Shown here: positions 26,671-39,567 of the stretch, piece by piece
Position numbering within the stretch: the stretch's first letter is position 1
How the letters are laid out: each line of letters starts with the position of its first letter
DNA from: Atrichornis clamosus
Taxonomy: Eukaryota > Chordata > Aves > Passeriformes > Menuridae
NCBI GenBank assembly: GCA_013400975.1
Contig: WBMZ01008944.1
Coordinates: 1-64,000 of the forward strand
DNA length: 64,000 nucleotides
Direction: 5' to 3'
Notes under the pieces: model-generated
Database searches by the model: none
What the model was told of the DNA's origin: nothing
The model's input: only the letters and a program-made list of their open reading frames with translations
Made by a program: the position numbers and the translations under genes

Positions 26671-26816
26671 TCCCCTAGTGGTATATCCTGCAGCATTGCA
26701 AACTGTAAGAATTAAAAATCTTATACTTTTATTTTATTCCACTAAGGACCTCCACCTTCTTGTTTCAGAACTTTCTGAATTATACATTCAACTTACTCCT
26801 GAAATAGTAAGTGCTA

Positions 26817-26862
26817 GAATTCTCTCTCCTATTCTTTCTCTTTCTCTGTCTCTTTCTTCGAC
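26817..26862. repeat. Pyrimidine-rich low-complexity tract
   Basis: A plus-strand run of TTCTCTC, TTTCTC and TGTCTC units with almost no purines. It begins about 145 bases right of the CR1 copy. Confidence 0.8.
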
Positions 26863-27488
26863 TGTCATATGGGATTTTACAAGAATCCATGATTCCGGGA
26901 GCTAATGTTTTGGATGAACTTAAAATACTGAAAACTGACTGTAAAAAAGTATGAAAATCTATATTAACAGTTAAGAATCCTTCCAAACCAAAACCAATTT
27001 TTTTTTTATTTGTGGCTAGTCCATGTTTCTTCATATCCATTTTAACACAGGACAGCATGCAGCAATTGCCACAGGTTATGCTGTCAATCCTTTAGCAGCA
27101 GGGAAGCAGCCTCCACACTTTTATACGTAATTTCCTGACATCAAATGTTCTAAAAGATTTTCAGGTAAACTCAGTGAGGCTCAACAGACGTACTTCTGTG
27201 ATGAAAGAACATCTTACAAATCATACTGTAAAGTCTATGCTATTCCAGTAATTTTGGACACTTGCATTTTTCTGTTTAACAGGCTATTAAAATGCAGTTA
27301 AAACAAAACTCAAAGACATTTATCTAGAACCTGATTCACTTTGATCCAAAGGGTTAATTGTAAGGGATCCAGAAACTGGGCATAATTGAAATGACATGAA
27401 CACCACTATTGCCTGAGTGCCTGGACACTGGGAATGTTTGACCCAGAGATGTCTGAACCACCTTTGAACACTAACCAGATAATCACAT

Positions 27489-27512
27489 ATGACTATCCAT
27501 TGATATAGTCAT
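27489..27512. repeat. Perfect 8-bp inverted repeat
   Basis: ATGACTAT (27489-27496) and ATAGTCAT (27505-27512) are exact inverted copies around an 8-base spacer. Flanking CACAT and GTG extend the pairing with a bulge. Confidence 0.8.
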
Positions 27513-29249
27513 GTGAGAACATGGAGAAACACAGCCTCAGCACGTATTGGTGGTCTGACAACTCTTGGAAGGGTGTGGTAATACCCAGAGAGGACCAAAG
27601 GATGTATCCAGCTTAGAGAAAGATAGCTATGGTGGAAGGATGCCCGTAGACGATGACTGCACCACTACGAGCTAACTGGCTTGGTGGACCAAACCTGCTT
27701 CTTACAGAATTATAGAGCAGTAAGGCCATAACATGTATGAGGAGGAATACCAACAGTGTTCATTTAGTACCACAACTTCTATTTAAAACCATCTGAAAAG
27801 CAGGGAGTGGAGTTGGTCTTTTTAAGAGAAAAAGATGATCTCCAGATCCTCAGCACAGAGGATAGCTTTTGAGGAGTGCAGGAGAGCCTCATGACTGTAT
27901 GATGATCAACCACACTCTTCCAGGTGCTTTTCCAAAAACCTCTGGGTGATGTCACTGTGAGAAGATAGATTACAATCTATCAATGAATGCATGCCAACTT
28001 TCTCTCCAAAGTGGCTCCAACGGGTTCGGTATTATAGAGGTGATCTTCAGTGGATACAAACCCAAGAATTTTTCTTATATTTACCAACTTAGTATCTTAC
28101 ACATATACTTTAGAAGGTGTTGGTCAACACAGCTCCACTGACTTTTCAAAGCATTTTGATTTACTCCACTTAAGCATCTGACTCGCCAGTCAAAAGAGCA
28201 GATGTACAATCAAGCAATCTTGTTCCCAGGTAGGTGTTTTCTGCTACCACTTTAAAAAAGTGCTAAAAAAGCACTAGGAAGGCTTATTTGTTTTATCATT
28301 TGGTGATTATTTTGCCTGGTAATTGCAAACATTCTGTGTTAAATCTGACAAGAATTAACTTATGCTTTGCAAATATTGGCACTTTCCTCCATGTTCCCCC
28401 CAATAAAGGTAGTCTGACTTTGATATTACTTAAAGTAGTCATAGTCTTTGTTCTTCAGAAATGATAGAGCATTTCTAATTCTGAGTTTTATAATACTACA
28501 ATATGGAGAGACAGATTTTATCTTAATAACATCTATATTATGATAAAGAACCAGCTACATGACAGGAAAGTGAACATTTCAGTTCATCTACAATTCTCCA
28601 TCACATCAAAAGACACTACATGTGAGAATGATATGCAAAAACTTCCCATTATGCGGTTTGGAAACGCATGTATTTATTCCAAAGGAATCAGTATTGTTAA
28701 GAGTAACCTCCATGGTTGATCTAGATAGTGTTTCACAGTCTGAACTGGTACTTTAATTACGGTGTAATAAGATACTGATCTTACTTCTGTACATCTTCAA
28801 AAATATTTCTGTGAGCAAGATGCTGGATGCAAAGAGCTATTGCTGATACAAATAATAACACAAATACTATCCCTCCCAGCTATGTTGGGACACCTAAATT
28901 GTTATTAGTATTTAATGGAACCAGTGACAAAATAGGATAAACTCAACAAGAAATCTATCTGCAGAAATAGAGAATAATTTCTGTGAAGAAACAGTGAATC
29001 AGGTTGAACCATTCCTCACCCCAGAGAGAGAATTATTTATTATATATAATTTATTCTGCATAGAACAACATAATAACCAAAGTCTGCCACACCTTCCTGT
29101 AATAGAAGATATGAAAATACAGAGAAGACCACATTCCTGTGAGCTTTTACTTAATGTACACATTGGTAACTGCATGCTCATATTTTATAAATCTCACTTT
29201 CTCACATTCATTCATACAGGTGAAATACATACTCATACGTATTTATGAT

Positions 29250-29364
29250 GGGCCCGATTCTGCCTACCTTGCTCATAATGAGAGGCATCTTACCCTGCAG
29301 TAGTACTAATGAAGTCAAGCAGAGATAACGCTCTTTAATCTGAGTACGGGTGGCAGATTCCACC
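29250..29364. mobile_element. Palindromic MITE-like ancient repeat
   Basis: The left arm 29256-29275 (GATTCTGCCTACCTTGCTCA) and the right arm 29341-29360 are inverted copies of each other, matching at 15 of 20 positions. The outer bases GGGCCC at 29250 are part of the same unit. The overall wording (GGGCCCGATTCTGCC...GGTGGCAGATTC) is like a palindromic interspersed repeat that I recall from turtle, crocodile and bird DNA. It has no coding capacity. The family name is not certain. Confidence 0.65.
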
Positions 29365-32300
29365 TATATATAGCACATCTATATTTATCTCCATTTTAAG
29401 TGGTTAATTTAGCTCTCTATTGCAGAATTAAATATAAATTATCTGCTAGCACAAAAGCAGCTTGGGAGCAATTACAGTCCCCTATCTCCCCCACCCCACC
29501 CCAAATACGCTAAATATCAATGTGTAATATGCAAATCCTAGGGGTTTTTTTACACTAACCAAGTCAAATTCTTAATGCAAGACAAGAAGAAAATCATAGC
29601 TTAACATACTCCAGTAGATGTAATAAATAATGAACAGCACTAACAGCTTAACATCATAAGGAAACAGATGGAAAACTTCCCTCCAGAGATCATTGCATCT
29701 AGTATTAGAGAATGAGTTTCTGGACGTGCACAGGGTGAACAGTTCAAGTCTGAATTACAATGAGGTTGGTAACACTTTTTTATTATAAATGTAGGAATTT
29801 CATGTCTTCCTTTTAGAAAGTACTGCTATTATAGCATTCATCTGTTTCACTGAAGACATGAAAAGCAAAAGACAAAATCTTAAGCTGCTAAAGTGTGCAT
29901 AGCACAATCAAATCAAGATCTCGCTCTGGGAGTACCTTGGCTGGGTTTGCAGAATACAGCAGGGCTGCAATGCCATCATCTGTCCAGGAGACGAAACAGA
30001 ACCCAGCGTGGAAGCCAGCTCTTCACTTGCACTGATTATCCACACTACTGAAAAACATCATTGAGGCAAGAGCTATTGTACTTGTAGGTCAATGACTACT
30101 ACATGTTTAGAGAATTATAACAAAACACTGTCCAACCTGTTTCACTGATAACATTTCTATATCAAGTGGCTTGGCCGTACGTTCAAAGTACCTTTCAAAC
30201 TGTGAATAAAGGAATGATGATTTCTCTGGAAAGTGAGGTGCACCTGTGTAGTTTGAATAGACCACATTAGAAAAGTGAACCAATTATCATATTTTTCACG
30301 CATTCGTTTCCTTTTTTTTTTTAAATAAGTGGTGTCCCAATAACATATGCACACTAAATCACTGGAGGTGGCTCAGCGCAAGCAAGATGTCCTGCTTGAA
30401 TCCTTCAGCTACACAGTCCTCAGTGGGCATTTGAGCCCATGGCGTGGCTCATCTAACTTTTCAATAAGAATTTGTGCAATTGTCTGTACTGCAGGGATTG
30501 CAAGAGATCCTGACTCTCTCATCTGCCATCAGAAAAGTCTCCAAGTATGGTGCAAAGCTCCACCTCTAGACAGACCCTCTTTCAAGTGTCTGTTCTAGCA
30601 ACTTCTGTTTCCAGTGTGTGTGCAACTACACCCTATATAGAGTTTTGTGCAAAATAATGAAACTTTAGAGAAGAAGAAATTTTTCTCCCTGCTTCCTTCC
30701 ACCATCCTCTTCACACCCACCCCACTCACTTTATAGACCGCAAAAGAAGCACAAAAACTGAATGCTTTGTTCAAGGTCTCAAAATCCATTTCAGCAGAGC
30801 ATGCCCAAGCCAGCGCAGCTGCTCTCTGCTCTCTCAGTTATTAGGTAACCTTGCTTCCAGGATCAGATGGATGCAGAGACCATTGCTTTCTACTATGGCC
30901 GAAGATATATAAACATCATTGAAACTTGTATTGATTTTGAAGCCAAAACTTCTAGATGACTAAAACTCTGGGGCAACTGTAGGGTCAGCCAGAACACCTT
31001 TGGTAATAGGGTGAGAAGCGGAAGCTGATATTCTGACAAACTTGCTAAGCTTATAAATGTCTAGCACTCATTATATTAGACACAAGGCTGGCCAATAATT
31101 TCAGGTTGCTGTTCCAAGACAAAATTGCTTCCAAATGCGGGACTATAGAGAAATAAATGGAAGACGTCCAATATTGGAATGTAAGAGACACCAAAGGGTT
31201 ATTTCAATAATAAGACTACTCAATAATTTTGTATTGCACAGTTTGATACTCAATCAAATAACTCTACAGCACCCACAGTCTATTGCAAATGGAGAGCTAG
31301 TGATGTACTTGCAGAGACTGGCTATAAAACAATGAAATAAGAAGGGGGAAAATAATGTTCTGAAATCATAATAAAGAAGTTCCACAACCCAAACATCTTC
31401 TGGGGTGCTGAGGCAGCTAAAAATCTCTCCCCTGTGTATATGCCTGAGCAGCATCTGGAGACATGCAAGGTTGCAGGGCTGTGGAACAAGTAAGCTGCTT
31501 GCAGGCAGAGTTTGGTGCTTCCCCCCACCCCATCACGGGAGGCAGTGCTGGCAGCAGTGGGCTGCAGGCGTGGGCACAGGGCAGGAGGCTGCCAAGGGCA
31601 GCAAACCCGCTGTGATCCCCCACAGCCCACCACCTCTCCTCATCCAAGCACTGGACAAGTGGACATGTTGTGGACAGGAGGAGAAAGGGGTTGAAACTGG
31701 AATTTTGCCAGCACATTTGAAAATAGATGCCCAACAAAAGAAGTTGCCCAGTTTCTCCACCCCTTCCTCATTCAAGCTTTTTTTCTTGCTTTCCATCTTG
31801 CATTACTCCATCTCCTGCTAAAGAACAGTCCTGGGAAGAACAGCTCCACCTTGGGATAACAGTCCATCTCAGTGGCTAAGAAGTTTGAAACCACTTCTCC
31901 TACGAGAATGAGAGATTTACAACACAAGTTTCACCTAAAACTAAATGCAGTCAGCGAGCTTTGTACTAAACGCTGGCATGGATTTCAGGATCGTGTCCAA
32001 AATCTTGCATAATGATTGATTAGGTTCTTCTTAAGGTCCTCTTTTGCTTTTGACCTTCACCATGTTAAAGTAGCATCTTTTCTGTGCTCTTCACTGAAGG
32101 CCCTAGAATGATTCCAGATCACCATATCCACTGCATGCCATGGTTTTTTGGTGCATCAGCTAAGTTTAGATTGAAGGAAATTTCATTACAGTTTTCCCTG
32201 GTATAACCAACCTGTGCGATATTGCTGCTGAAAACTAAGGTGATAACCAAATAAGCTAATATGAGGGGAAAAAATGCGGAATATGGTGAGAAGTAGCATA

Positions 32301-33609
32301 CCAGTTTGATGCTGGCAGCCCAGATTTGTTTCTTCCTCACACTTCCCCTTCATTTGCCTCCATTTGGCACTCCCGCTGTTCTCACTGCTTTTATGCAAGT
32401 ACTTCCTCACAGCCTTGGTAGTTTTGAACAACAATTTAAAAAAATCACAATCCAAACTCAGAGGCCTTTTCTTTACCCTTCTCCTTACCATTACTTTAAT
32501 TTTCTTCCTCCTGCAAATTCAGAGGCTAGCTAAATTTTTTAAGTGCAAGTTTGGGGACTTTGCAAGATATCCACAAGAAAGTGTTGCTTGGGAGCTTGTC
32601 CAGAAAGCTTGCTTGGCACAAGAAGAAAAATTTCTCCTGGTGCATTTGAGGCTTTTCAAGGAAACCACATATTTTGCGTCTGAGGTTTGCTCATGACCTT
32701 TCTCTTTCCCTTAAGCTATGAAACATTACCTGACAGTGGCTGTATTTGTCATTTATTAACTTAAACCCCTTTAAAAATGAGGTACTTTCTATACAACTTT
32801 GGGAAACCAGGAATGACCAGAGGGAATGCTAGGCTGAAGGCTGAAACAAAAGACTGCATCTGTTATGGTAGGGATCTTTATCCCAAGCAGAGCCTTGTAT
32901 CACCTGACTTACTAAGAAAGTGAGGTTTAAACCACTAACCAGGTGGATTTACACCCTCCAGCATACATTACATCAGTCAAACCTGTGTATTCTGTTAGGC
33001 TGTGGCCACAGGGACTGAGAAAGACAGGTCAAGGGCCAAAGGCAGAGGTCATGCTCATGTGAGCAGTTTCTCTGTGCACAAGCACCAGGACTGGTTCCTC
33101 CACTATTTTGCAAAGACATGCCAAGAGACATGAAAGGTTGAAAAAGGCAAAAGAGAAGCCAGCAGCACTAACACATATTTTTCTTTAATGAAGACCTAAT
33201 TCAACGAAATTAAGTGAGACACTAAGCTACTAGCCTTCATCATGTGCTCAGGTTGGCTTCGTAGGCTCAAATCAATTGAAAGTATTTGGCAGCCATTAAG
33301 TCACAAATAGCCCATACTCCTATTAATAAAAATAACTGCCTACAGGATTCTCCATTTTCAAAGCTCTTTACTATTATTATCGTTAATATTAAATATTTAT
33401 GTTACCATATGGCCCAGAGGGAATAGTCAGAATCAAGTCCCTGGAGCACCAGGCTCTCCGCGAGGGCACAAGACATAAATATTAGTTCATACATGTATCT
33501 ACCAGTTGTGTTGCTTCCCAGCTTGCCTTCCTGACCCCCCTTGCTGCTTCTACCCAGGCAATGAATGCTGTAAGGAATGTCCAGCCAGAGAGTGTTAAGC
33601 ACTAGAACC

Positions 33610-33955
33610 CTCCATCCACGCTGTCGGCCGCCGTCCATCTCCTTTCATCCTCTCCTGCGCCCCTCCAGCACCCCCCTGACGTCACTGCTTTCCAGTCACG
33701 CCTCTGCCATTATGGGCTGACACGCTCCTGCAAACCCCCACCCTCCACCTCTTGCTGGGGGCTCTGCTACCATATGCTGCAATTGATTTATTAGTCCAAA
33801 TTTCCCGAGGGAGGGCGGCGTACCCGTCTGATGCCCCCGCGCTTGGGCCTCTGAGTCACAGGTAGTGGAGCAATGTGTGAAAACCCCATCACGCATTCTG
33901 CCGGCAGAGCGCTTCCCGCCGTGCGCGCCACGCAAGTCGCTCGCGTGCACCACTT
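33610..33955. promoter_or_regulatory. CpG-rich patch with perfect CRE, candidate promoter or enhancer
   Basis: By eye there are about 25 to 30 CpG dinucleotides in roughly 345 bases, against a CpG-poor background on both sides. They cluster at 33619-33634, 33827-33852 and 33890-33950 (for example GCCGTGCGCGCCACGC). A perfect CRE, TGACGTCA, sits at 33677-33684. There is no TATA box and no convincing ORF. The minus-strand open stretch 33696-33953 is not recognisable. This could be a small CpG island marking a distal promoter of an unknown transcript, or an unmethylated developmental enhancer. Confidence 0.45.
33677..33684. promoter_or_regulatory. Consensus CRE (TGACGTCA)
   Basis: This is a perfect palindromic CREB/ATF site inside the CpG-rich patch. 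A CpG-containing CRE in an unmethylated region is the form that binds CREB well. Function is inferred only from the motif. Confidence 0.4.
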
Positions 33956-34082
33956 ACCCCACTCTGTCTGTGGAATAAATTATGCTCCAGAAATTTGCTG
34001 TCAGTGGCCTCTCTCAGATAGTAGCAATGAGTAAGATAAAACCTGCCACTTTATGTCAAGTCACACTCGTCGAATACAGATT

Positions 34083-34155
34083 TAGTAATAGTAATACTTA
34101 TCTTTTATGTAGCACTTTACATTTTCCAGTTGCTGCACAGAGATTAATTAATCAC
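34083..34155. repeat. Possible ancient CR1/L3-like LINE remnant
   Basis: The wording (repeated AATAGTAATAC, then ATGTAGCACTTTAC and TGCTGCACAGAGATTAATTAATC) resembles the AT-rich 3' region of very old amniote L3-type LINEs, as I recall it. No boundaries or inverted repeats are visible. A weaker similar patch lies at 33350-33390 (TTTTCAAAGCTCTTTACT). Confidence 0.3.
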
Positions 34156-35234
34156 TTAGACGTATATAAGCCAGGCCTGAAGCACATATTGGAGGATTGA
34201 CAGATGCCTGCTCTGCTGTGAAAGCACAAAGGTGACTGTCTGGCCCGCACAGGCACAGGTATGTTTATTTGGAGCAAGACACTGTGATCTGCTTGGATTT
34301 AAGTGGAACTCTATGGGGACACTGACATTTTGCATGTCTCCCTTCATCCACTGTAAAAAATAAGAGTAAGCAAACACCAACAATCTGCCATACATCCTGC
34401 AAACCCTTTCTTGCCATTAGAGCAGTTACTGTCTCTGAGGCTGGGAAATGTGAAACAAAGATGAATGGACTTGTATCTCACTTTTCATTAATTCTCACTG
34501 CCTGTGGTGCCCCACTGAGAGCTGTCTTTGCCGTGGCTTAGAGGTCCTCCCCACTGTGCTCTCCCAGCCCTTGCTGGGCATCCTCTGAAATCCCTCTGTG
34601 TGGTGGAGAGGAAGGTGATGTTTCTGACAGCGCTATGGGAGAAGGCCCCCAGCACAGAGCCACGCTGTCGACTGACAGCACTCCTCCAGCATGGCTGCCC
34701 AGCTGCTGTTACTGCTGCTGCTGAAGCACTTCAGACATACTTTCTGAATTAAGCCAAGCCTGGATAATTGGGAGTTGGAACCAACTCAAACATGAGCCAG
34801 CAGACGAGGGATCGTGTTGTTCTCTGAATTGCTCGTTGACAGTGAAGAGAAGCATTTGCGGTGGAGTGCTGCTGCCATCCAGACGGGAGCATCGGCCAGT
34901 GGAGCCACGCACAATTTTGTGAGAGCACCACTTTTTGTCTCAAACTGGTTTTGTGTGGCTCTTCTTGCCTCAGACTACCCCATAGGCAGCACAAAGACAG
35001 CCTGGGGACTTGTGGTAAGGACGTGCCCAGCACTACATCTTAGCTTGTCATGAACTAAAAAAAACCCAAAACAACCAACCCTTACAAGAAAGCACTGACA
35101 TCTTTATACTTAGGGAGTTTCTTTTTTGACATCCACATTCCTGATACCTTCAGAAAATGTAGGGATGCATTAATATGCGCATATGGGATTACTCCTACCC
35201 TTATGCCTGTCATATACTTGCTATGTGGAGAAAA

Positions 35235-35265
35235 ATCTTACACTGAGCATGTGTAAGATGCTCAG
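35235..35265. repeat. Two overlapping, mutually exclusive perfect inverted repeats
   Basis: Hairpin A: ATCTTACAC (35235-35243) pairs perfectly with GTGTAAGAT (35251-35259) around a 7-base loop. Hairpin B: CTGAGCAT (35243-35250) pairs perfectly with ATGCTCAG (35258-35265) around GTGTAAG. The loop of each is an arm of the other, so only one can form at a time (order X, Y, X', Y'). Confidence 0.9.
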
Positions 35266-36889
35266 ATGAACTAAAATTGAAGCCTTCACAAAACTGCAAT
35301 GTGGGCCTTGGAAGAGTCAGCTGAATTAAGAGTCAAGAGTTTGAAAATTAATAAATGCTGAGCTCCTTTTATTTGTCTTTTAGTTTCTGAGTCCCTAAGT
35401 CATAATTTCAGGGTATTTATACTCAGCCAAAAGGACTAGCAGTCCAAGTGGTATTTGAAGTGAAAGATGAGATCCTTCCACAATCAAAAGACTCCAGCAA
35501 CTGAGATTTTTTTCAGTCTCAACTAGCCAGAAGCTTACAAAAAGACCTGGCAACACTGCTATGAGACATTAAGCTTTCCATTTTTTGACACTGTGCCTCT
35601 TTATATTTGTATTCATGTAAGTTTTCTTGCATTTAATCTAAGTGGCACTTCTGTCATCCACAGGTGCTTTCTCATCTTGCATTTACTGTCACTAAAACCT
35701 CTTCTGTGGTAGAGGCCATGGAGTTGCCACAGGTTCGTAATGGTTCCCAGTGATACTGCTGGTAGAAACTGGTGATTTTGCACAGAAACCAAGGCCGAGG
35801 CACCTTCAGCTGTGCTGTGAGGAGACTCTGGTGCTCCAAGCACCTTGAAGTATCTTGTCATCTCTGTCTCCTTGGACTGCCACTGCAGAGATGTATCTCC
35901 TCCTTTTTGCTGAGGCTCAGACAGACCTGCTGTGCAAGTCAGAGAGATGTGAGTCACTGAGCTGGCACATCACTTTTGTCTTGGTGTTTCTGAATGCTCC
36001 CTCGTCTTTGGAGCAAGGAGATGATTGTATGCTGTTGTAACATTAAAAATGAAAACTTAAGAGCCCAAAAGTCACCAAAAGAAAAATGCTAGATTGTAAA
36101 CATAATGCAAAGTCAGCCTTGCTGTCCCTCGAGTCTCCCCTTGTGTTTGCTTAGTCCTGGCAAAGTGTGATTTAACACTGAGACCTGGAGCCTGGCTGTG
36201 ACCTGACTCATGGCCATCTGCCTGCAATTTCCGGGGAGGGAAACTGGGGATTGCATCCAAGTTCAGCCCCTGTGGTTCTCAGGAAGGCTCCTGAGGCATT
36301 GCTTTGCTCTGTGAAGGTGAGCAGCTCCTGAAGCCCCAGGAGGTTATGCACCAGAGCAAGTCCACTGTGATTCTCCTGCGTATAGAGACTGATCCTTAGC
36401 TCCTGGTGTCTTGGAGGAAGCACACGGGGCCTGATTCAGGACATGCTGAATTCTCAGAAACTGCTCTATAATATTATCAAAACTATCAGATAGCCTGTTT
36501 TGGGTTTTCATCACGTAACTGATCTGTTGTTGTATCTGGACTTTCAGAGGAAAAGCAATTATTTTTTATGAACTTCCTTTAATCACAACTGTTGTTGTGG
36601 ATGGAGAATTAAAGTGTTTGTGCAGGCCTGTGATGTGACGTTTTTCCAGAGTCAGAACTCCAAATCAAAACCTCTTAGGTTATACTCAGAAACGACCATG
36701 TTGAGACAGTTGTTTCATGTACAAAAAATAACTAACCTCAGAAAACCCACAAAAAGCACAAAAAAGCAGACGGTCACTTGTTAGAATATCTCTGTGTTTC
36801 AACTATGCTTAGCAGAAACAAATGTTTCTTCCGCCTTTTTCCCCCCATGATGTATATCCCCCCAAGACTGACAGTCAGATTTTGTAAAG

Positions 36890-37140
36890 TCCTTATTATC
36901 GCACTTCACTACATATCAGGATGAATGAAGAGAGCTGTGCAAACACTGCAGATATCTTTTCTTTATTACAGCTGCAGCCACTCCCCAGAGACGTTATTAA
37001 TGTCCACGGCTCTCGTAGAGAGGCGGTGTACGCTGGCATCTGATTGCTATTCAGATCAGCATCCTCCCTCTGTCTGTCTGTGAACCAGCACATCAGTAGC
37101 TACATAAAGGGCTCTCGCTGTGGGCTGGACAAGTTCCTAG
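36890..37140. promoter_or_regulatory. Candidate conserved non-coding element
   Basis: A repeat-free stretch with scattered CpGs (CAGAGACGTTATTAATGTCC, CGTAGAGAGGCGGTGTACGC) and a small hairpin ATCTGA/TCAGAT. No ORF is convincing. It resembles vertebrate regulatory DNA in texture, and nothing stronger can be said from one sequence. Confidence 0.2.
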
Positions 37141-39339
37141 GGCCTCCGTCATGAAAAGATAATGGCAGCATGATTGCAAAAATTTTGTGGGAATTGTGCT
37201 AAGCCAAAGCAAAATAAAACCCAAGGTAGAGGACGCATTTTTTCTGGGCAATTTATTATTTATCACTGCTTAGCAAGCCCTTTGTTCTTGTGTATGGCAG
37301 TTACTCTCTGTTTATAGCTCACTTGGGTGTACAATTCAAAAAAAAGATATACGATGTTTTTTAAGAATGTAGGGGTAAATCTCATTCCCTGGACCAGATC
37401 CAGGCTCGACAAGGAGCAGTTATGTGAGAAATGAAGGTTAAAAAAAAAAGCAACCCACAAAGTGTACATCCACTGCTGCCTTGAGCTTTCTGCAGGGAGA
37501 AACCTGATGCGTGGAGTCAACAGCCAGAAGTATTTCATGGATCAGAGGAGGCTCCTGTCCTGCCAAAACCAGAGCTGTCCACCAGTGGTTTTGAATTACA
37601 CATTGGCAGGAGCAATTAAGCAGCCAATAAGGGCAGCATCCATGAACAGGACCTGGATGAGAGCTGTGGATCTGCCTTGCCACAGAGCCCTGTGCACTGG
37701 AGGACAAGCATCTGCCACTCCAGCCTCATACCATCTGCCTGAATCCATGATAAATGAATCTGTAATAAATCAGACTCCATAAAATCCTACTCACAAGCCT
37801 ATACTGTTTTCTGTGTGAAGCAGGCAGCATTCCCACTAAGTGTCCATTCCACCTGGAAAACTGCTCAATACCTATCCTCTGATGATACACCTATATCCTT
37901 GGCACAGTTCAGAGAAGAAAGAAGAAAGACGTTTATCAGTGAAGACCTGAGCCAGGAGATTTGAGTTCACACCAGAGAATCAGGAAGAGACAACTGCTTA
38001 AGGAAACAGAAGAATGTAAACGCCCTGCTATCTTGTTCCCAACCACAATCACAGCAGCTGCAGGTCCCTCTCAAGAATAACCCTCCAAAATAACCTACTT
38101 CATCTAGATGATGTAAGGTAAAGTAGTGCATGGCTATGTACATGCATCCCACGGATGCATGCAGGTGCTCTTGAAAATGCAAAAAGTGACCAAAATTGTC
38201 AGCTAGTGACAGAGCCCATAGGGATCAACCCAGAAAACTGATTTTTTTCAGGGAAATCTGTCTATGTACATGAGATATGCAGAACTGTGATGCATGTGAG
38301 TGTGCAGCTGTGGTTCTCAAAGGATGCAGGAGAAGTCCATAGCCATATCCCTGCAAGAATGCATTCCAAATTAAATCAGGCACTGCAACTGGAGCAGACA
38401 GGAGGAAATATTGCATCCCTTCTATTGACGGATGCCATAAGCTCATCATTGAATAGCTTTTACAACAGGCCTTCAGTGTGCACATAGATCAAGGAGGAGA
38501 AAAGCTGTAGTATGTTCTCTTGTTTAGGGCCCCATGAAAAGCACTAACCATGAATATCAGCCTGTACCTGCTTTGTCTCATTGATGTGCATAGGAGGAAG
38601 CCAGTCTCTGGAATTTGTTGGCAGAACAGTGTCTCTGCCCAGCTTTGAGCATCCTGACACCAGGCCTTCACACAGTGCAAAAACCTCTCTGGCTTAACAC
38701 GAGCACTGCCTTTCCCCTCACTGCCTACTTCCATGGCCTGGAGAGCTCTGCCAGTGCAGTGGAGGTTACCTGATATGCTGCCAAGGCACCTGCTTTGAGA
38801 ACTTGTCACTGCCTGGGGCTGCCACCTCCTGAGCCCTGCGCACACGTGACTTCCCCTTTCTCTTGCTTTCCTTCTGAACGAGGACAGGGAGACACGTACC
38901 TGTGCAGATTTCCTTCCTTCTAGCTGTTCTACACTTTTTGCAGCCATCTCCTCCCGTTAAAACAAACCTGAAGGCTACAGTGAGCTGTGGCAATGACCTG
39001 ATTCTCTGTAAGGTTACAGGCTGTCAGGGCAGCATCTGCTTCAGAGGAGGGACTCTTGACTCACAGAAGATCCAAGATAGATACCTACTTTTCAGTGAAA
39101 GCAGGTTTTTTTCCCATGAAGCAAGTCCTGCCCTATTTGGCACCAGTATGAAACGGCCTCTTCTCCCTCTCAGGAGGGCAATATGCTCCCTGTAGGAATC
39201 TTATGAAGATATTCAGGAAATCTGAAAAGCCTGTTTTGTCTGTTTCATGACAAAGATACACTGCCCCTAGATGCTACCAAGAAGTAGACAGAAATATCAA
39301 GCAGAGGATATTTTCAATTGCATATCCACACCATGAAAT

Positions 39340-39567
39340 CACATTACACGAGGAAAAACTTCTTTACTGTGCAGGTAGGTGACCAAGCATTGGCACAGAT
39401 TGTCCAGAGAGGTTGTGGAGTCTCCCACACTGGAGATATTCAAGAATCATCTGCATGCAATCTGGTGCAATATGCTCTGGGATAATGCTGCTCCAGCAGG
39501 AAGGCTGGACCAGATGACCCTCTGTGATCCCTTCCAACCTGACCCATTCTGCGATTCTGTGATTCCA
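39340..39567 (+). mobile_element. CR1 LINE 3' end fragment
   Basis: About 230 bases of diverged CR1 3' terminal sequence. It shows the AGGAAAAACTTCTTTACTG block, then a CAAGCATTGG...GGTTGTGGAGTCTCC block, then GATCCCTTCCAACC and a degenerate octamer tail (GCGATTCTGTGATTCC). The 5' end is truncated and there is no open reading frame of note. Confidence 0.9.

Larger units (their letters stand above)
26671..33609. other. Gene-free segment
   Basis: Contains a pyrimidine tract, the inverted repeat at 27489 and the palindromic element at 29250-29364. ORFs at 31405-31821 overlap on both strands and look random. I could identify nothing else. Confidence 0.6.
33956..39339. other. Gene-free segment
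   Basis: Right of the CpG patch there is a possible L3-like remnant, the overlapping hairpins at 35235-35265 and the candidate regulatory stretch at 36890-37140. Overlapping ORFs at 34.5-35.0 and 38.5-38.95 kb are unconvincing. Confidence 0.6.

Noticed and set aside
28259..28275. AGTGCT/AGCACT hairpin as a microRNA precursor
   Set aside because: Only a 6-base stem with an A-rich loop, far too small for a pre-miRNA.
31405..31821. 138-codon plus-strand frame and overlapping minus-strand frames
   Set aside because: Both strands are open in the same place, a sign of low stop density rather than coding. No protein family is recognised.
33696..33953. 85-codon minus-strand frame in the CpG patch as a first exon
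   Set aside because: No recognisable protein, no clear donor site, and GC-rich DNA is naturally poor in stop codons.
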